A stretch of 64,000 nucleotides of DNA from Coriaria nepalensis (taxonomy: Eukaryota > Streptophyta > Magnoliopsida > Cucurbitales > Coriariaceae): the NCBI GenBank assembly GCA_027186245.1, contig CP114499.1:8995001-9059000 (forward strand), given 5' to 3'. Below, one piece after another: positions 34,209 through 46,282 of the stretch. The position numbers and the translations under genes were made by a program. The notes beneath the pieces were generated by a model that had not been told where the DNA came from, made no database searches, and saw only the letters and a list, made by a program, of their open reading frames with translations. Position 1 is the first letter of the stretch. The number at the start of each line of letters is the position of its first letter.

Positions 34209-34969
34209 ATGGTAGAAGAAGTGAAGTTGTTTGGTTTTACAGGAAGCCCATTTAGCAGCAGAGTAGCCATCGCTCTGAAGCTAAAAGGAATAGAATATGA
34301 ATACATTGAAGAGCAAGTGTATGTGGAAAAAAGCCCGTTGCTCCTAAAATACAACCCAGTTCACAAGAAGATCCCCGTTCTCCTCCACAATGGCAAACCC
34401 ATTGCAGAATCTGTCGTCATACTCGACTACATTGAAGAGGCCTGGAAATCAGACTACCCCATCTTGCCCACTGACCCTTATCACAAAGCCCAATCTCGTT
34501 TCTGGGCCAAGTTCGTTGAAGAAAAGGTAACTACTCTCATCTACACTTTACACTTTCGGTTTATGGGCCTTCAAGCTAGATTTTGCTAATTTACTTTTAC
34601 TATGATCAGTGTCTGCCTGCTATAATGAATGCCTGCACGAGCCAAGGCGGGGAGGAAAGAGAGAAGGCGATAGAAGCAGCAAACGAGATTCTGAAAACAC
34701 TCGAAAATGAGCTGAATGGGAAGCGTTTCTTTGGGGGAGAAACAATTGGGTTAGTAGATATTGTGGCCAATTTTATTGCTTACTGGGCTCCCATTCTTCA
34801 AGAGGTTATAGGGTTAGAGATCTTTACAGTTGAGAAAGTACCAAAACTCTTCAAATGGAGTGAAGAGTTTGTTACTCACAACGTTGTTCAACAAGCCCTG
34901 CCTCCTAAGCATCTTCTCGTTGCGTTTTTCGGCATCCGTTTTGGCGGTGGCAACAATGCATCCAAGTAA
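34209..34969 (+). CDS. GSTU: Tau-class glutathione S-transferase
   Basis: Two exons, 34209-34526 and 34610-34969, giving 225 residues. The single intron position is typical of tau GSTs. The thioredoxin-like N-domain has the catalytic serine region [11 protein letters not shown], then [31 protein letters not shown] (glutathione-binding P-V and E-S contacts). The helical C-domain includes [13 protein letters not shown]. It conjugates glutathione to xenobiotics or oxidised metabolites in the cytosol. The ATG at 34209 begins [10 protein letters not shown], the usual family start. An in-frame TTG-led extension upstream is not supported. A duplicated promoter segment lies just upstream. Confidence 0.95.
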
Positions 34970-35212
34970 GAAATCGGTGGCTGTCCAGATTATAAAATCA
35001 TCAATCTTCTTCTTAATGTAACACTGTTATGCGGTGCAAGCGTGGTTGTACATTTGAATAAACGCAATGGTTTGATGTTGAATATTATATCTGAACTTCA
35101 TAGGCAAATATGTATATGCATACTATCATTAGGTATTACAAACTATCATCCAGTCCCAATAAAGACAGCAAGATTCAAGGAAGAGAAACACAATATCAGT
35201 ATAAAACATAAA

Positions 35213-35982
35213 TCAATGGCGTCCGGAATTTTCGTCCTTGATGACAGTTACCGGGCAAGGAGCATTCGTTACCACATAATTGCTCACACTCCCCAGCAAA
35301 ATCCTGTTTAAGATCATAGTATGAAACTGAGCTTCGTATGAGCTAATAATCACATAAATTCAAACAAAGAAAAAAGACTATATATATTATTATAACCTTC
35401 GAATGGTGCCAAGTCCTCTGCTCCCAATCACTAGACTGTCCAGCTTCAGATCTTCAATCGCTTCCATGAGTTTCTCCCTCGGATCTCCCCAGTACAACTT
35501 TGCCACAATATTCACCTTACATAAACACACAATCCATAAGTAATCTAACAAATTACATAAATTTTGCTAACTAAAATTTCCTAACAAATTACCTCTATCT
35601 GTCTAGAAGCAGTGTCGAGCAAATCAAGAACTTCGATATCTGTAACTAGATCGTACTTTTTTAGAACATTCGGCAGCTTGAACTCCGACAATGGAATCAG
35701 AGCTTCAGCGACCAAAGAAGGTGAAGAATCGATATCAGATGATCTAGAACATAAACAGACGTAGATACTAGGATGGAAAATCATAAAAGCATGATGAGAA
35801 GATATATGCTTACGGGAGCCAGATTTATCCCAAAGCTTGCTGCTGCTGCTAGATTGTTGATTGATGTGGATGATGAAGAGAGTGTCTCCCTTGTCGGCCA
35901 AGTTCTCTATCGCCCATTTCAGAGCGTTCTTGCTGCTCTTTGAGAAATCCAAAGCAACGCCTATTTTCCTATCTTTCACCAT
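35213..35982 (-). CDS. Universal stress protein (USP-A domain)
   Basis: Four exons on the minus strand: 35982-35814, 35702-35593, 35515-35397 and 35303-35213, encoding 162 residues. The sequence starts [21 protein letters not shown] and runs through [41 protein letters not shown] and [22 protein letters not shown]. The G-2x-G-9x-G-S nucleotide-binding pattern is intact, so the protein can probably bind ATP. The exon 1-2 junction uses an acceptor inside GCTGAAG. Other AG choices upstream break the frame or the SGSPLIPL match. The family is induced by abiotic stress and works in the cytosol. Positional and sequence counterpart from memory: At3g53990. It is convergent with the GST gene. Confidence 0.92.
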
Positions 35983-38432
35983 TTCTTTTTTTTTCTTTTT
36001 CCTTTCTAGTTTCTTCTTCCTTTCTGAGATCAGGAAGAAGATTTATTATATATGAAGACAAAGAAGCAACAGACATATGTGATCGAGATCAGTTTCATCA
36101 AGAGCCGTCCACGTGTACATCGGATACCGTTTACTTTTTGATATAAGTTTTTTCTTCGTTGAAGCAAGGGATGTGATTTCGTCTTTTTAGCGGGACCCAT
36201 TATTATTATTAGCCTGGCTTGCTGGAAACGCCAATAGAGAGATATTCCATGAACGCACACAGGTCTATTTTTTAATAAAGAAGAATAGTCTTGAGGGTTA
36301 CTATGAAGCTAGAGCGACATGTCGTTGTGGCATATCTAATGCATTTAAGGATGTCGAGCTCTAAGTAAAATTAACGGCTAAGCACGTGATGCTTAAGACA
36401 AAATGTAGATCGGTAATAAACAAAAAAATCCGGTCCATATAATAATATTATTCTCATAAAAAATTGATATAATAAAAATAAGTAAAATTTTATTAATTAA
36501 AATAATTTGAAAAAATATATTATATTAAGTAAAATTAAATTATATTAAATTAAATTAAATTAATATTCTAACGGCAAGCAGGAAATTGAGAACGTTTCAG
36601 GTAATCGGGAGAAAATGGACAAGAGTAGTAGTTAGGACTTAGGAAATAGGAAGTTGCTTCGCAGGTTCCCTTGTCTACGTCAAATATAAGGTCCCTTAAG
36701 AACATAATCAGATTTTCAATATTAACTCTGTAATGATGGACCATAAGTAGGTGCTGAGCCCAAGTTAAAGATACACAAGGCCTATTATCTCGATTTTGGG
36801 CCATGTCTTATTGGTTATGGACTTCCTGCTGTGGGAGAAGTATGGGCATATAATTGATAGGCCCATAACATGAAATAACTGTTTTATAGCAAAGAAGGGT
36901 GGTGATTGACTTTATGGATGGTCAAAACAATTTTATACTCGAATATAACATGAAAACAGAGCTTCCAATTCCAATTCACATGGCTACGCTGTTAAGCAAA
37001 CCTATTAAATTTTATTTTCATATAGATATATATATATATATTCCTGTAAGTGAAAAAACCAAGGAGATAAGGTTTGTCCGTACAGTTACTTACAAACAAA
37101 GATATACCCATGTGAAGATGAATATGTTTTATTCCTTTCTTTTTTCACTTTATGAGTTGGAGAATGGTCATCCTAATCGTCTCAAATAGTAAATACTAAT
37201 TTTTAGTAAGAGTTTGGTGTGAAATCACTTCTACTTTTAAGATAAGGTCGCAGACAAAAAACCGTCAGTAAGAGTAGATTACCTTTTTTTTTTTTTTTTT
37301 TTTTGCTCTCTTTTAATGTGAAAATTAACACAAGAGCTTGGATCCAAACATGTTTATATGTATTGTACTGTCTTTTCTTACATATCAAGGATCATCAAGG
37401 GAAGGAGTTATGTATGTTCATGAAGCAATTTAAGTGGTAGAAAAGTAAGTGGCGCCGTCCACTGCCGGCTATCATAGCCCAGACGACGTGATTTTAGGAC
37501 TCTTGACATATCGAGAAAACGATGTCACGGCCGTTTTAAAGCTTTATAAAGTGCGACCAAGGGTTTGACCAAATTCGCTTGTCGAAGTGGATATCAACTA
37601 CGATCCACGTTACGTAAAAAGATTCTTTTGCCACGTCATGGTATCTGCAGGTAGCACTTTCAAAATTCGCCTATAATATGATTTATGAGAACAAAAGGAT
37701 GGAACTAATCAAAAGATTCAAGGCCCCCGTATTATATGCCACTAATGCTGTCTTTACATTCTTTAATTTACTATTATTTTATCGTGTTCTTAAAAAAAAT
37801 AAATTAAAAATAAAATAAAAAAGTCGTTAGCGGTTAGTATACGATTCAAGCGCGGAGCGAACGTGGTGGGAATGAATCCACTGGCACACTACCTGACGTT
37901 GGCCCACGATCCCTCAATCTTCGCTTGATAAAAAAATAAAAACTAATCTTGGGCCCCAGTCACATGCTCGCTCTTTACCTGGTGGATCCAACTGTAAGTC
38001 GGACCCATAAATTATCCACCTCTCAGGCAGGTGGCGCGTAACCTTCATTCCCATTTATACCCGCGTGAAGCGATAAAATCGTTCAGTTTCCCAGGCTTTC
38101 TCTTTTTTCGTTTTAATATAAAATATATATATATATATATATTTTTTCCGTTTATCGATAAAGAACCTGCCGTTCTTCCCCATCCTTTTTCCCTCCTCTC
38201 TTTACTCTGCGCGTTCGCCCTTACACCTCTACTTTATAAATCGCAGGCTTTACGAAACTGCGGCTCTTCCAAAAGAAGTCTAGGGTTTTCACACAGTGCT
38301 ATTTCACTTCGATCTTTCATTCGGATTGAATAGTTTGAAAGCGGGCCTTGATTGAAGTCGCTACGGAAAAATTGTCACTCTCAGCTATAAAAAAAAAAAA
38401 AAACCAAATCCAGAGCTCTTCAAGGTTTCCTT
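35983..38432. other. Intergenic between USP and the TIP41-like gene
   Basis: The left part is the USP promoter. The rest is AT-rich with TA-repeat and poly-T tracts (37030, 37286-37304, 38122-38142). Frames such as 36899-37189 lack homology and follow base composition. The final 300 bases form the leader of the downstream gene. Confidence 0.5.
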
Positions 38433-39904
38433 ATGGCAGACAGTTTAGACGATGGCGAGTTTTGGCTTCCTGCTGAGTTTCTAACTGACGATGATATACA
38501 AAGTGACAACCGGACTGTATTTCCTAATTGTTTTGGCCCTTTTGGGGCTGTAGGAGCCTCATCTGCACATAGTTCTCCTGTGGAGTCTGTTATAGGTTCG
38601 AGCGAGACAGAGAGCGATGAAGAGGAATACATCGCCGACTTATCACAACGAATGGCTCATTCAACTCTCGAAAATAAGTTTGCTTCTGGAAATGCAAAGG
38701 TAAAATACGTTCAAACTGTTCGTAGCTCTCTTATTTACAAGGATAATTTTCTCGGTTACTCATAACTTTTAGTTCCTCTCGTAAAACAGAGTCAATTTAT
38801 TTCCGGTTCACCGCAATCGACGTTATATTCAGTGAACAGTTTCTGTGGCCGCAAACGAGAGTCAGATCTCGATCTCCTACAGGCGACCGCCGGAGAGGTT
38901 GCCAGGATGCGTCTGAACGAGGAGAGATTTCGATTGCTTCAAAGCAGATCAGGACTTCCTAAGCCTACTACTAATACACTCTCTCCAGCTACTGTTAACG
39001 TAAAGAGATCTATACCAGATGTTGAATTTTATAATTACCAGCAACTGCAAGCTTCTCAAGTAAGCTCCTGAGATCACTTTCTGCATGTAATCGATAATCT
39101 AAATATTTAAGCCTATTTCTAGTGAGGTTGGTTCTTTTTGCTAATTCGGTTTGTATTTTACGTTTTGAAGTATGAGGTGTTACGCAAGCAACAGATTGTT
39201 CATCATCTTCAGCATCAACAGATGATCCAAATGGTTCGGAATGGGGGCAGGATCAACGGTGGAGTCCCTGGCGTCAGAAATAGTGTCAGTGAAGGCTTTT
39301 CCTCAGATGCATGGACGAGTCCATTACAACAGGCGCAGAATCAGCCTCACCTTCACGGCTCTGGTATGAGAGCCGTCTTTCTCGAATCTTCTAGGCGTAA
39401 ACGGGATTCTGTTGGGACTGGCGTCTTTCTCCCACGTCAAATAGGCACCCAAGGCCAATCTGAATCGCGTAAAAAACCATGTCCGTTCTCTATCTCGCCT
39501 TTCACGATTTTCGTCAATCTGTCATTATACCGACGTATTGATTTTCTTTTTGATTGGTACACAGCTTGTTCTAACGTGCTTGTCCCTGCACGAGTGATGC
39601 ATGCTCTGAATCTGAACATGGATAACATGCAGTATCAACCTCATCATAGTGGGCCACAATATGGTGAGCTCCAGCCTATAATTCCTCTGTTTTCTAATTT
39701 TTTAGTTATATATAATTTTTTTTTTCCCATTTCGTTACTCTGTTTTCTAATTTTTTTTTTCCATTGCGAGATACAGATCGTCTTTTGAAGCTCCGCAACA
39801 ATGGCGAATCTGTTGCAAGCCATAATTTACTTATCCAGCCACTTAACCCAGTGATTCCAATGAAGCATAAGGATTTGAGACTACCACGAGAGTGGACGTA
39901 CTAA
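38433..39904 (+). CDS. Plant-specific 'TIP41-like' annotated protein
   Basis: Five exons: 38433-38699, 38790-39059, 39171-39468, 39565-39663 and 39777-39904, giving 353 residues. Features: an acidic N-terminus (MADSLDDGEFWLPAEFLTDD), a Gln/His-rich stretch (YEVLRKQQIVHHLQHQQMIQM), GTGVFLPRQIG, a C-terminal CSNVLVPARVMHALNLNMD motif and a PREWTY end. The GTGVFLPR and LVPARV blocks are the marks of a small angiosperm family, one of which (At3g54000) I recall being labelled TIP41-like. No TIP41 fold is evident, so that label should be treated with caution. There is no signal peptide or helix. The function is unknown and the protein is probably nuclear. The 96-nt intron 39469-39564 is stop-free in frame. 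Confidence 0.82.
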
Positions 39905-41287
39905 TTGTTACAACACAGGAATAAAGTTTGGTTTAGGTATTATGATTAGTAGTAGTGTTTGCAATTACTAGGTGTAAGTTTTATATATATATATATTATT
40001 TTTGGTAGAAGAAAATAAGTAGTGTTGAATGCGAATGTAATGGTGTCTGGTTGCAGAAAGGTTTTTCTTTTTCTTGAATCTTCTGGACGAAAGATGTTTT
40101 GTGACTTGTTTTTGGTTTTCTGTTTTCTTGACTAGTCAATGTCTGCCCAACCAACCAAGTAATAAATAGTTAATGAATAAATGTAGTGCTTTAATTTATG
40201 TCCTTGTAATGAATTAACTCTACATCTGCTGCTGATGAATGATCCAGTAACACTTGGTTGAGTTTTAAAAGGAATGTGGACGACAGGTCAATGGGATGTG
40301 GCCAGACTGTCAGTTTAACACTTGCTTGTTTTTCCCGATAACATGGCAGCTGGATTTCTGCTCTCACCTGAATCGTCTCACTATTTTGTGTCTTTCTTCT
40401 CCACCAAAAACCAAGTGAATATATACTGTTTTGTGGCTAAATTTACCTACTAAGTTGCTAAGCAAGAAGGATAGTGGGGTCCGCGAGTGAGATCAAATGA
40501 AAGCTGTTTTGCTTAGTTGCGACGTATTATTTGAGTTGAGGGCCCACAGACAGCGAAAGAGGAAGGTGGAAGGAATTGTACAAAATTCTGTGGCTAACGC
40601 GTGTGGGCTGTTTACACGTGTCTGTCATCCTACTACGTTTTCTTTAATGTCAGATCTTTTTCCAAAGTTTCACTAGATCGGAGAGATTCGGAAAGGACAT
40701 ATCGTGCTTTTTTTAATTTCTTTTTCCTTTTTTTTTTTTTTTAAATAATCAGGCGGTGATGTTGGCATACAGCCTATTCCCAGATGCCAGCATGAGCTGC
40801 TGGTTGCGACGTGGGGTCATACGACTCATACCTCCACGTTCTTTCTCATGCGGTTAGTGGCCACCATGGCACCGCACATGGGCGCTTCGATAGTGTTGAG
40901 GCGGCCACGTTTTAAAAGGGTTAATTGACTTTCATCTTTTGGGGCTGGTTGCAGGGAAAGAAATCACTAGTTTTGGACTCTTCTGATGGGTGATTCGGCC
41001 CACACTGCATGATTCGGCCCAAGGCCCAAGTTTTTCATTTGAATAAAAATATGATGTTCTAATACGATTGAAGCTATTAGGTCAACAATTAATTCGAATT
41101 ATAAAAAAATTGATAATTGTTTGAAGAAGAATAAGAAGAAACAGAAAGAATTAAAAAAAAAAAAATAGAACGATCAGATTTCAAAATAAAAATGGTGAAT
41201 AATGTGTTCACCCACCTTCCTCGTTATTCATCGATTAAGTGCAGCGGTACTGTTTAAATTTTCTCCTCAATTTTTCACATAAACAAG
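39905..41287. other. Intergenic between the TIP41-like gene and COPT
   Basis: 3' flanks of two convergent genes. An ACACGTGT palindrome occurs at 40614-40621, and poly-T and poly-A tracts are present. No coding sequence was recognised. Confidence 0.5.
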
Positions 41288-41719
41288 TCATCTATGATCT
41301 CGCCGGCGGTTCTCCGAGCCTGAATCCCTAGGCCTAAAGCACACAGAGCCCACCGCGTGGCCACCTACCGCCGATAGAAAGACACCGCCGTTAAACGACA
41401 TTACGGCTAGCATCACCATGTAAGAGAGCCCAACACGCACCCCATACACCACCGCTTTCAAAACCGCCGCCACGTAACCAGTTTTAATAGAATTCATAAG
41501 ATTGCAGTGAGAAAGCCACTCCACCAGCACGGCCAGAACGAAGATGAAGATAATTGACAGAGCATACATGCCTTTGTTTCTACCTGGCCAGCCTGGAAAC
41601 AGCACAATGGCGTCATACCCCCAGTAGAAGCTCATATGCATCACCATTCTCCGGGGATGCACGCCGGAAGTTGAGTTCAACCACTCCGCTGACGGTGACA
41701 CCATATGAGCGGCGTCCAT
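41288..41719 (-). CDS. COPT: High-affinity copper transporter (CTR/COPT family)
   Basis: Single exon, 143 residues. The N-terminus has several Met and His residues (MDAAHM, RRMVMHMSFYWG). Three membrane segments follow: VLFPGWPG then GMYALSIIFIFVLAVLVEWL (TM1); YMVMLAVMSFNGGVFLS (TM2, containing the MxxxM-type Cu-binding pattern); and AVGGHAVGSVCF (TM3, with GxxxG packing). It should form a trimeric Cu(I) channel in the plasma or vacuolar membrane. The extracellular Met-rich region is short, as in some COPT members. From memory, the Arabidopsis chromosome 2 block has COPT4 at the matching position, but sequence alone does not choose among COPT1/2/4/6. Confidence 0.9.
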   Translation of the reverse strand: MDAAHMVSPSAEWLNSTSGVHPRRMVMHMSFYWGYDAIVLFPGWPGRNKGMYALSIIFIFVLAVLVEWLSHCNLMNSIKTGYVAAVLKAVVYGVRVGLSYMVMLAVMSFNGGVFLSAVGGHAVGSVCFRPRDSGSENRRRDHR

Positions 41720-42183
41720 AGTTTATATTCCGTTCTCTTACAATGATTAGTAAGTGGATCACAACATAACTCATGCGATTTCGAACTTGTAAGTGGATTA
41801 ATAGTTCTGTTGTGCGAACTCTTTTATGCCCAATTTGCACGAACAGAAACTATTACTAATTTTATGGTCCACGTATGTTCTATGATTCGGTCTGAAGCAA
41901 TGTTATCGTACGAAAATGATCTACTAAAAGCCGATTACGAGATATTGTGATGGGGCAGGTAAAAGTTAATAGCTATATTAAGACACGGATTAAGGAAATT
42001 AAGAAGTTTGACCCGTCCACTTAACTAAGATTTTATTTTTTACGAGCATCTATGAGGGTATGGAGCACAAGTTTGCTAGATTCTGCGGGTCCTATTTCGA
42101 GTACTAGCCTTTGCTTTGGGTTAGGGATCGGGAATCTCTCTCTTTACCTTATTCACATTGTTTTATTTCCATTCGTGGTAACA
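41720..42183. other. COPT promoter and UGT 3' flank
   Basis: Short spacer between two minus-strand genes. No further gene is visible. A short frame at 41613-41840 overlaps the COPT start in another frame and is a shadow. Confidence 0.5.
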
Positions 42184-43736
42184 TCACGCAAGTGACGTGG
42201 CAGTATAGCTGGTAAAACTTACACTCATTGATCTAAAGTCGTCTATCAACCTGTCTAGATTCCCGTCGGAGGACCCACCTTGCCTTACGCTTTCATGAGT
42301 CATCTTTGCTACCTCGACCGTTGATTTCACCATCTCCTCCATTTTGTTTCCCATCAGATCCCTCACCATTTTCTCAATGAAAACTCTATCACACGTGTCC
42401 TTCAAATCAATACCGATTTTCCACAGCTCACTTACGCACCTGCTGTTGACTAGTTGATCACCTTGTCTGGGCCAGCAAATCATCGGAACTCCAGCGTAAA
42501 CGGCCTCCAGAGTTGAATTCCACCCACAATGGGTCAAAAACCCACCCACCGCTGGATGGGCTAGAACTTCCTCTTGCGCAACCCATTCCACCATGCACAC
42601 TCTTTCTGAAGTACTGCCTTCTTCAACCATCTCCTGGTCCTTGCTCAACACACTTCCCTCGATCAAACCAGGCCGCATAACCCACAAGAATGGTTTGCCG
42701 CTATTGACCAGACCATGCCAGAACTCTATCACCTGCTCACACGTAAGCCCGGTCAAAGTCCCAAAGCTGACATATACAACTGATCTCAACGGCTGAGAAT
42801 CAAGCCACGTCATGCACTTCTTATCATCTTTCCTCAAACAAGTGTCGTATAGGACGTGGGGAGGGATTTCAGAGATGCGCGACTTGGTAAGAGCATGTAC
42901 AGGCCCAATGCTGTAAACGTTGGCGTAAGAAGAACGGAAGAGAGAGATTAGAGGCTCTTCCAACTGGTCAACGGTGTTGACGATATGAGAATGGACCCTA
43001 CTCCAGGCCGAAATCTCTCCGATGAAGAATTGCACTAACGGATTTTCGATTTCTAGTCTGAAAATGGTTGGGAGATCTCGACCTCGAAAAAGTCCTTCCA
43101 TCCCTGGAATGCTTGTAATGGGCCTGTCCATATCCTCTTCTGGTGCCAAAAAAAGTCAACGTGGAATCTTTAAAACTTCAGTTTGAATTACAAACTCTAA
43201 CATTCACATCTCATACTAACGTACGTAGTTTATTACAAACCTCGAAGAGGAATCTGTACTGATTCTATGAACGTGGGAAGATGTGCGAGTGCCCATAGAG
43301 TGCATGTGCTTTGAGTGTGAAAAAGAATGGCGGGAATCTCCTGGTCTTGAGCGACATCAATGGCGAAACACATCAAATCGTCAGCTACGATGCAAGTAGG
43401 CGGATCAGTTTTGTGAAGATCCTCAATCAGTTGTCTGAAGAGCGGCTTCATTACAGTCCGAGAGTTGAAGAAAAGTTGACCAGCTTGAGAGCCAGAGCGT
43501 GGGTGATCAAGCGGAAGGCCATCTGAGATGGACTGGAAGTGTAGTCCGGGAAAATATTTGGATAGAGTTGGTAGGTCGGCGACATGTTGGAGACGGTCTT
43601 GGTTGTGGTCTGAGTTGACGAAGGTGACGTGGAAGCCAGCGTGGCAGAGAAGCTTTGCTAGGTTGAGCGCTGGCTTTACGTGGCCAGAGAAAGGGAAGGG
43701 GAGGATAACGACGTGAGGAACTCGTTTCTTCTCCAT
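42184..43736 (-). CDS. UDP-glycosyltransferase, UGT85/UGT709-like
   Basis: Two exons on the minus strand, 43736-43241 and 43139-42184, giving 483 residues. The N-domain begins HVVILPFPFSGHVKPALNLAKLLCHAGFHVTF with the catalytic His in SGH, and a TCIVADD segment follows. The C-terminal PSPG box runs from WVAQEEVLAHPAVGGFLTHC through NSTLEAVYAGVPMICWP to QGDQ. The last Gln suggests UDP-glucose as donor. NSDHNQDRLQH and DGLPLDHPRSG resemble 7-deoxyloganetic acid glucosyltransferase-like (UGT709) proteins, but the acceptor cannot be predicted. ATG at 43736 (MEKKRVPH) is preferred. A longer start at 43748 (MLFYMEKK) is possible. The enzyme is cytosolic. A GACACGTGTC element lies 205 bases upstream. 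Confidence 0.93.
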
Positions 43737-43940
43737 ATAGAACAGCACGCTGTCGTCTCAAGTTTCTGAGGTAATGCAATCGCTTTCAATGGCGAAAGTT
43801 CCAAGCTTTGACTGCAAAATGATAAAGGCTGGAGCTAAAAGCCACGCGTAATTGTTCTACAGAAAAAAGAAACCAGAAATAGAATTGGACGTGACGCGTG
43901 CACATAGAAAAGGGCGTTCATTTTATTCGCCGGTGTATTT

Positions 43941-43950
43941 GACACGTGTC
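43941..43950. promoter_or_regulatory. ABRE/G-box-like palindrome GACACGTGTC in the UGT promoter
   Basis: Perfect 10-bp palindrome with an ACGT core, about 205 bases upstream of the minus-strand UGT start. Such elements bind bZIP or NAC/bHLH factors. Role inferred only. Confidence 0.5.
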
Positions 43951-46282
43951 CTTCGGTTTGGACTCCCACACTTAGGAGTTAGGACTGTTTGCCTGGCTGG
44001 GTTCGCATTTTGAGGCCCAAAAGCTTTGGAAGTCCAGTTTGAGCGTTGATGGGCTTGGTGGTACCTTCTCTTGCGGAGCCGAATTCAATATAAACGCCCT
44101 TTTCTTTGAAGCCCATTAAGTTTTGTCTCTACTTCTCTAGTTGTATGGCGAATCCTTTCTTAGTTTGTTAATTTGCAAAAAGCGAAGCGACACAGATAGA
44201 GTTAGAAGAAGCTTTTTTGTTTTTTGTTTTTCATATTCAATCTCATTTTTAAATTTTCACTTTAGATATACTCTTCTCTTCTCCTCTATCCCTTTAGCAA
44301 AGTGTAAAGGGTAGTAAGGATTTACAAACAGAGCCCCCCCCCCCCGAAAGAGACCCCTTGAAAGAGAAAGAGAAAGAGAAAGAGAAAGAGGAAAATATCG
44401 GTAACAGTTAAAATATTTATGGAAGATAAGGCGGGAAGAAGGGAAGGGAATACGACAAAGCTGGGTAAAAAAAACAAACAAACAAAAACAAAGAACAACA
44501 AGAAAGAAGGGAAGGGAAGGAAAGATTCCCGCGAAAAGGAGGCAAATATTATCAACAAATATTTAAATCGGATTTCTGAGGCGTCCATGTTTTCAACGTA
44601 GTCAGAGTGGCTATGCTTAGCCTGTGTCAACATTTGCCGCCTACTGGTTTTGCAGGTGCGTTCACATCACAGACGATAACACTACCACCACTTCCTACTG
44701 CCACGCCTCTCCCCACATGCATTTCGTTGGTCCCGTGATCATAAATAAAAAATAAAAAATCATTAAAATTTCTTACAAATCTGACAATTCTTAACCAATG
44801 GGTAAGAACTACAGAGTAGCAGAAACTACGGTTTAATGATTTGGACCTTCATTTGACACGTGCATTGCAGGCTTCCTGCCGGCTCTACTAAAAAAATGTC
44901 ATTAATTAATGTCACACTTTAGATTAAGCTAAGCATATTTACCTTCAGAAATTAATCAAATATTAATAAGACCATAACTCACGCACCTTTTGAAATTGGC
45001 ATCATACAAACTATTTAATTTATATATATTATATAGTTACTGCATAGCCTAATCAGGGGAAGCAATTTAGGTCCCACCTTCACATTTGGGATTCGAGCTA
45101 AAGAAAGAAGCCGCTCTGTGGGGGCCCGCCTTCCTTTCCCTCCTTTTCATTATTGACGTGACCATCCGTGGGCCCCGCTCCCCTTCCTCTAGTCGCTTCA
45201 CTTTCCACCGTCCGATTGATATCGATTTGCCTCTGCTCCACATTCTCTCCTCCTATGCATCTCTCTCTCTTTCTCTCAAGACTGTAACAGTATGTCAGTA
45301 CATGCACACTCCTCCACTCCCTCTCTCACTAGACACTGAGATTTTGTCTTCTCTGCGAGTTCTGCTGATTTTGTTCTCCATAGTTATGGGGAAAGAGAAC
45401 ACCGCAAATTTGTAAACTCGCAAACCGAGAAGAGTATGAGTAATCATTGCCGTAATTCTTCGCTTTGCTCGTAATCTACGTCTCGGTTGGAGATTTCCAT
45501 TATTTAATCATTTCTTTTTTTTTTTAATCAGCGGAATCATCGACTGATCACGTATCGGATCTTTATCGGGATTTCGCCTGTTGTCAGCATTCACAATTCC
45601 TCGATTGGTAAAGGTACGGATCTTGTCTACTGCGTTTTGCTCTTACTTTTGAGGAAATGAGAGAGAAGATTTACATTCTTGGCGTTAGTCTGTTTCTTCT
45701 TCAGGTTGAATGCTCTTGAAAATTTGCTTGCGTTTCTCAGGAGATGCAGTTCGGTAACTGATATTGTCATTTATTCCAGGCTTTTCTTGTATTAATGGAA
45801 GGAAAATTGCAAGATCTTCTTACCTGATATTCTCTATAATTATCCTAGGTGCCAAACAGAGCTTGGGATTGATTATGATTACGGTGCTTTAAAACTAGAG
45901 TTTCTCGGATCTGTGAATCTTCTTTTTCGTTTGATTCATATGCACGGTTTTCTTATTCAAGCTTCGAGCTGTGAAACGTATAGAGCACTTAAAGGGAGAA
46001 GTACTTTAACGAACATGAAACGTTTTAACAACTAATTTAGAATCGCTTCTTCTACTAAATAACCTTGTTTTTGTATTCCATTTATCTCGTCTGATGAGAT
46101 ATTTTTATAGATTTTCACGATGACTTTTCATAGAAACATTTTATGCAACAACGTTTTTGAGCTAACAGAGGATCCATACTTTCAGGGAATTAAGTTTTGA
46201 AGAGCAATGGACTATAACTTCTTGCACTATGATGTTCTTTGACCTATTTTGAAGTAGCAACTACTTTGCTCCCGCTGGCTAT
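43951..46282. other. Intergenic and 5' leader region of the DUF3527 gene
   Basis: Contains a C/G run (44335-44346), a (GAAAGA)n tract at about 44360-44391 and a pyrimidine-rich section at about 45180-45340 that looks like a transcribed leader. A 9-codon frame MGKENTANL at 45386 could be an upstream ORF. The leader probably contains introns, but their borders cannot be fixed from sequence alone. Confidence 0.45.

Noticed and set aside
36899..37189. 96-codon frame in the USP to TIP41-like interval
   Set aside because: Composition-driven with (TA)n encoded IYIYI residues and no conserved motif.
45386..45415. Nine-codon upstream ORF MGKENTANL before the DUF3527 gene
   Set aside because: It may lie in the leader, but the transcript start and leader introns are unknown, so it is not called as a feature.
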